DNA from: Pseudoduganella armeniaca
GTDB taxonomy: Bacteria > Pseudomonadota > Gammaproteobacteria > Burkholderiales > Burkholderiaceae_D
Direction: 5' to 3'
Assembly (NCBI RefSeq): GCF_003028855.1
Contig: NZ_CP028324.1
Span: 6,262,001-6,326,000, forward strand
DNA: 64,000 bases
How positions within the stretch are numbered: position 1 is the stretch's first letter; each line of letters opens with the position of its first letter. The notes beneath the pieces were generated by a model. It was not told where the DNA came from, made no database searches, and saw only the letters and a list, made by a program, of their open reading frames with translations. Shown here in pieces: positions 60,931 through 64,000 of this stretch. A program made the position numbers and the translations under genes.

Positions 60931-63250
60931 GCGGCCTCCTGGTGCGTGGGTTGGGCGGAAGTGACGTCGATGACGCTGTCGCGGTGGCGGAAGCGCAGCG
61001 CGTCGCCGCGCAGCAGGGTGTACGTGGTGCCGTCGGCGTCGACAGCCACGCGCAGCAGGCAGCCGCGCAGGTGGATGTGGAACTGGTAGCGGCGCCACTG
61101 GCGCGGCAGGGTCGGTGCGAAACGCACGGCGCCGTCGACCACGCGCATGCCGCCGAAGCCATACGCCACGCCCAGCCACGTGCCAGCCATTGCCGCCGTA
61201 TGCACGCCGTAGCGGGTGTTGCCGTGGGTGTCGTCCAGGTCCATGCGCGCCGTCTCCATGAAGTAGTCGTACGCCCTGTCCTGGTAGCCCACTTCGGCCG
61301 CGATGATCGAATAGATGCAGGAGGACAGCGACGAGTCGTGCGTCGTCACGGCCTCGTAGTAATCGAAGTCGCGCCGCTTGTCCTCCAGCGTGAAGCGGTC
61401 CGACAGCAGCAGCAGTGCCAGTACCACGTCCGCCTGCTTGCACACCTGGTGGCGGTAGATCACCATCGGGTGGTAGTTCAGCAGCAGCGGGTATTTATCG
61501 GCCGGCGTGTTGGCGAAGTCCCAGCGCTTCTTCGACAGGAAGCTGTCGTCCTGCTCATGGATGCCCAGCTCCTGGTCGTACGGCAGGTACATCGCGCCGG
61601 CGGCGCGGCGCCATTCGGCCGGCTCGTCCCCGCGCAAGCCCATCGCCGCGGCGATGCGGGCGTGATCCTGCGGGTACTCGGTCGCCAGCTGGTCCGCGAT
61701 GGCGGCGGCGAACTCCAGGTGCTGGCGCGCCATCGCATTGGTGTAGTAGTTGTTGTTGACGAGGGCCGTGTACTCGTCCGGCCCGTCACCTCGTTGATGA
61801 CGAAGCGGCCCTTGCGATCGAAGCTGCCGATCCCGGTCCAGATGCGCGCCGTCTCCATCACGATCTCGGCGCCGCAGGCGCGCAGCCAGTCGATGTCGCC
61901 GGTCGCGTCCCAGTACTGCTTGATGGAGTAGGCGATGTCGGCGTTGATGTGGTACTGCGCCGTGCCGGCCGGGAAGTAGGCCGAGCACTCCTCGCCCGCG
62001 ATGGTGCGCCAGGGGTACAGCGCGCCCTGCTCGTGCGACATCTGGCGCGCGCGCCGGCGCGCCGAGTCCAGTCCTGCCCAGCGGTAATCCAGCAGCTTGC
62101 GCGCGATCTCCGGCTTGTTGTACAGGAAGTAGGGGAAGATGTAGATCTCCGTGTCCCAGAAGTAGTGGCCCTCGTAGCCCTCGCCCGTGACACCCTTGGC
62201 GGCGATATTGGTCTTGCCGTCGCGGCCCACCGATTGCAGCAGGTGGTAGGCGTTGAAGCGGATGCCTTGCTGCAGGGCGTCGTCGCCGTCGATCTGCACG
62301 TCGGCCTGCTGCCAGAAGTCGGCCAGATAGGCAGCCTGGCGCGCAGCCAGCGCGTCGAAGCCGTCGGCCTGCGCCTGTGCCAGCACGGCACGGCTGCGTT
62401 CGGCCAGCTCGCCTTCCGGATAATCGCGCGACGAGTGGTAGCTGGCGTACTTCGTCACCTCGATGGCCTGGCCTTGCGTGGCAGCGACGTTGTATGCCTG
62501 CTCCAGCCGCAGGCCCTGCTGCAGGAAGGTGGCGTTGGCGGCGTTGGCGACATGCGTGCGTGTGGCGCTGACGAGGTGGAATCCGCTGTTGCGCGTTATT
62601 TGCACCAGCGCCGCGTAATGGGCGTCCTGCTCGACCGCCAGCAGCGTCAGCGCGGGGCCGGACACGGCGGAGCCGACGCGGGGATCGTCGCCCGCTTCCA
62701 GGTTCTTCACGGCGCCATCCAGGCTGGACACGATGCGCACGCTGCCGCTGACGTTGACGGGCGTGACCTGCACCTGCAGCGCCAGCAGGTGCTTGTTGTC
62801 GAACGAGACGAGTCGACGGCTGCGGTAGTCGATCGTGCGCCCGCCCGGCGACGTCCAGCGCAGGCGGCGCTCCAGCAGGCCGGTGCGCAGGTCCAGCGTG
62901 CGTTCATAGCCCTCGACGCTGCCGGTCAGTGGGTCGAAGCGCTCGTCCTCGACGTAGACCTGCAGGCCTTTCGCGTTCGGCACGTTCAGCATGAACTGGT
63001 TGGTCTTGGCCAGCGCGTACGCGGTTTCAGGATAGTGGATCGGCTCGGACTCGTAGAAACCGTTCAGGTAGGTGCCGTCCATCGACGTGCCGGCCGGGCC
63101 GCTGTAGCCCTCCTCGCCCGTGCCGCGCACGCCGATATAGCCGTTGCCGAGTGCGAACAGTGTCTCGTTCAGGAAGTGCGTGGCGGTGTCGGGTGCGGTT
63201 TCGCGCAGGCGCCAGGGATCGGGTGGGAAGTTGGAGGTGTTTGCGGACAC
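60927..63250 (-). pseudogene. GH65 disaccharide phosphorylase (maltose/trehalose/kojibiose type), one frameshift
   Basis: If one missing base is restored near 61780, the gene encodes 774 residues, normal for GH65. The N-terminal beta-sandwich (NETLFALGNGYIGVRG) and the alpha/alpha barrel (GHYFWDTEIYIFPYFLYNKPEIARKLLDYR, AYFPAGTAQYHINADIAYSIKQYW) are in the first segment. DEYTALVNNNYYTNAMA, KYPLLLNYHPMVIYRHQVCKQADVV and the C-terminal sheet are in the second. The break falls inside NEVTGPDEY, the stretch holding the catalytic acid. The start is GTG 63250 after AAAGG. It phosphorolyses an alpha-glucoside to glucose and beta-glucose-1-phosphate, which pgmB uses. Substrate within GH65 is not fixed. 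Confidence 0.8.
61776..61786 (-). other. Frameshift junction in GH65 gene
   Basis: The minus strand reads GTGACGGGCCGGACGAG, translating VTGRTS. Adding one C to the CC restores VTGPDEY and the family's catalytic motif, and the frame then continues to the overlap with pgmB. Confidence 0.8.
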
Positions 63251-63261
63251 GTTATGCCTTT

Positions 63262-63273
63262 CAAACCGGTTTG
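63262..63273. promoter_or_regulatory. LacI-type operator upstream of GH65
   Basis: CAAACCGGTTTG is a perfect 12-bp palindrome with a central CG, the usual form of LacI-family operators. It lies 12-23 bp before the GTG start of the GH65 gene, between it and the LacI-family gene at the window end, so a repressor would cover the leader or promoter. Confidence 0.6.
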
Positions 63274-63332
63274 GAAACGCGTTAAAAAAATTGGCGGCGG
63301 TAGGGTCGGTCCCTGTGGAACCGCCCCAAGGC

Positions 63333-64000
63333 TCAGGTTGCCCGCACCATCAAGGTCGTCGGCAACACCTCCGACCCCACCGCCTCGCCATTCATCAAAT
63401 CAAGCATCTTGCGCGCCAGCAGGACGCCGCCGTCGCGCAGGTATTGGTGCACGCTGGTCAGCGGCGGCACGAAGCTGGCCGCGCCTGGCGTGTCGTCGTA
63501 GCCGATGACGGAGACCGCCTCCGGCACATGTAGATTCTTTTCCGCCAGCGCCCGGATCGCGCCCATCGCCAGCAGGTCGCTGGCGGCGAACACGCCGTCG
63601 AACGCGGCGCCCTTCTTCTTCAGCAGCGCCGAGATGCAGTCGAAGCCCGCCTCGAACGTAAATGCCTTCGGCCGCATGATGTGCACCGTGCCGCGCCCAC
63701 CCATCGCGTCGATGAAGCCGGCGCAGCGCTCCTGCACCTCGGCGTGGTCGACGTCGCCCAGGAACACCAGCTTGCTGCGGCCCAGCTCGATGAAGCGCTG
63801 CGCCGCCGACTGGCCGCCCTTGCGGTTGTCGCTGCCGACGACGATCGTCTCCGAACCCGGCACCGGCGCGCCCCACACCACCAGCGGCAGGCCCGTCTTC
63901 TGCAACGTCGTCACCGCAGTGCCATGCGAGCCCTGGCCCAGCAGGATCAGGCCGTCCGCACCCTGCACCGGGGCCGTGTCCAGCAACTGCTTGGACGTCA
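63333..64000 (-). CDS. LacI-family regulator (5' end outside window)
   Basis: At least 222 residues of the effector domain of a LacI/GalR regulator; the frame is open to the window edge, so the HTH lies beyond. Seen: GADGLILLGQGSHG, GSDNRKGGQSAAQRFIELG, LVFLGDVDHAEVQERCAGF, FAASDLLAMGAIRAL and VIGYDDTPGAASFVPPLTSVHQ. It is upstream of the GH65 operon on the same strand and is the likely user of the palindrome at 63262-63273. Confidence 0.9.
   Translation of the reverse strand, partial: TSKQLLDTAPVQGADGLILLGQGSHGTAVTTLQKTGLPLVVWGAPVPGSETIVVGSDNRKGGQSAAQRFIELGRSKLVFLGDVDHAEVQERCAGFIDAMGGRGTVHIMRPKAFTFEAGFDCISALLKKKGAAFDGVFAASDLLAMGAIRALAEKNLHVPEAVSVIGYDDTPGAASFVPPLTSVHQYLRDGGVLLARKMLDLMNGEAVGSEVLPTTLMVRAT

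Overview
The window is GC-rich and densely coding. It looks like a betaproteobacterium of the family Oxalobacteraceae (Massilia/Duganella group). That placement is inferred from the gene order mscL-degS-like-petABC-sspA-sspB, a fused indolepyruvate oxidoreductase, a fused IcmF mutase, a PEP-CTERM sorting signal and a full tad pilus locus. No rRNA gene or species marker is present.

Left part (1-22.66 kb): accessory island. A tightly coupled plus-strand operon, mostly joined by ATGA stop/start overlaps, encodes three single-module nonribosomal peptide synthetases (the first cut by the window edge), a LanB-type lantibiotic-dehydratase homologue, an MFS exporter, an MbtH-like protein and a caspase-fold/zinc-ribbon protein of unknown role. 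Two of the three adenylation domains are near-identical copies. No thioesterase is visible. Beyond the operon lie a tRNA-Thr-like relic, a huge glycine-rich PEP-CTERM protein gene (minus strand, two frameshifts) and a divergent winged-helix/ATPase regulator. The island ends at an intact tRNA-Thr(TGT).

Middle part (22.7-32.9 kb): conserved housekeeping genes. These are sspB, sspA, the cytochrome bc1 operon petABC, mscL, a DegS-like protease, a DUF2461 protein, a divergent LysR / malate-tartrate dehydrogenase pair, and two small exported proteins. Next comes a complete Flp/Tad pilus locus on the minus strand (32.9-45.6 kb): flp pilin, prepilin peptidase, an extra AAA ATPase, CpaB, secretin, small lipoprotein, three TadE/G-like proteins, TadZ, TadA, TadB, TadC and a TPR/LytR_C lipoprotein. 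A diguanylate cyclase and an HD-GYP phosphodiesterase follow, suggesting c-di-GMP control nearby.

Right part (48.5-64 kb): catabolism. A LysR regulator precedes the 1194-residue indolepyruvate:ferredoxin oxidoreductase. IcmF follows, behind a palindromic operator/promoter. A PhyH-type dioxygenase converges on a minus-strand disaccharide locus: LacI regulator (cut by the window end), GH65 phosphorylase (frameshifted), beta-phosphoglucomutase, MFS transporter and a second LacI regulator. The logic is uptake, phosphorolysis and conversion of beta-glucose-1-phosphate to glucose-6-phosphate.

Four genes or gene starts are interrupted by what look like single missing G/C bases, which may be assembly errors. 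Several dispersed palindromic intergenic elements sit at gene 3' ends.
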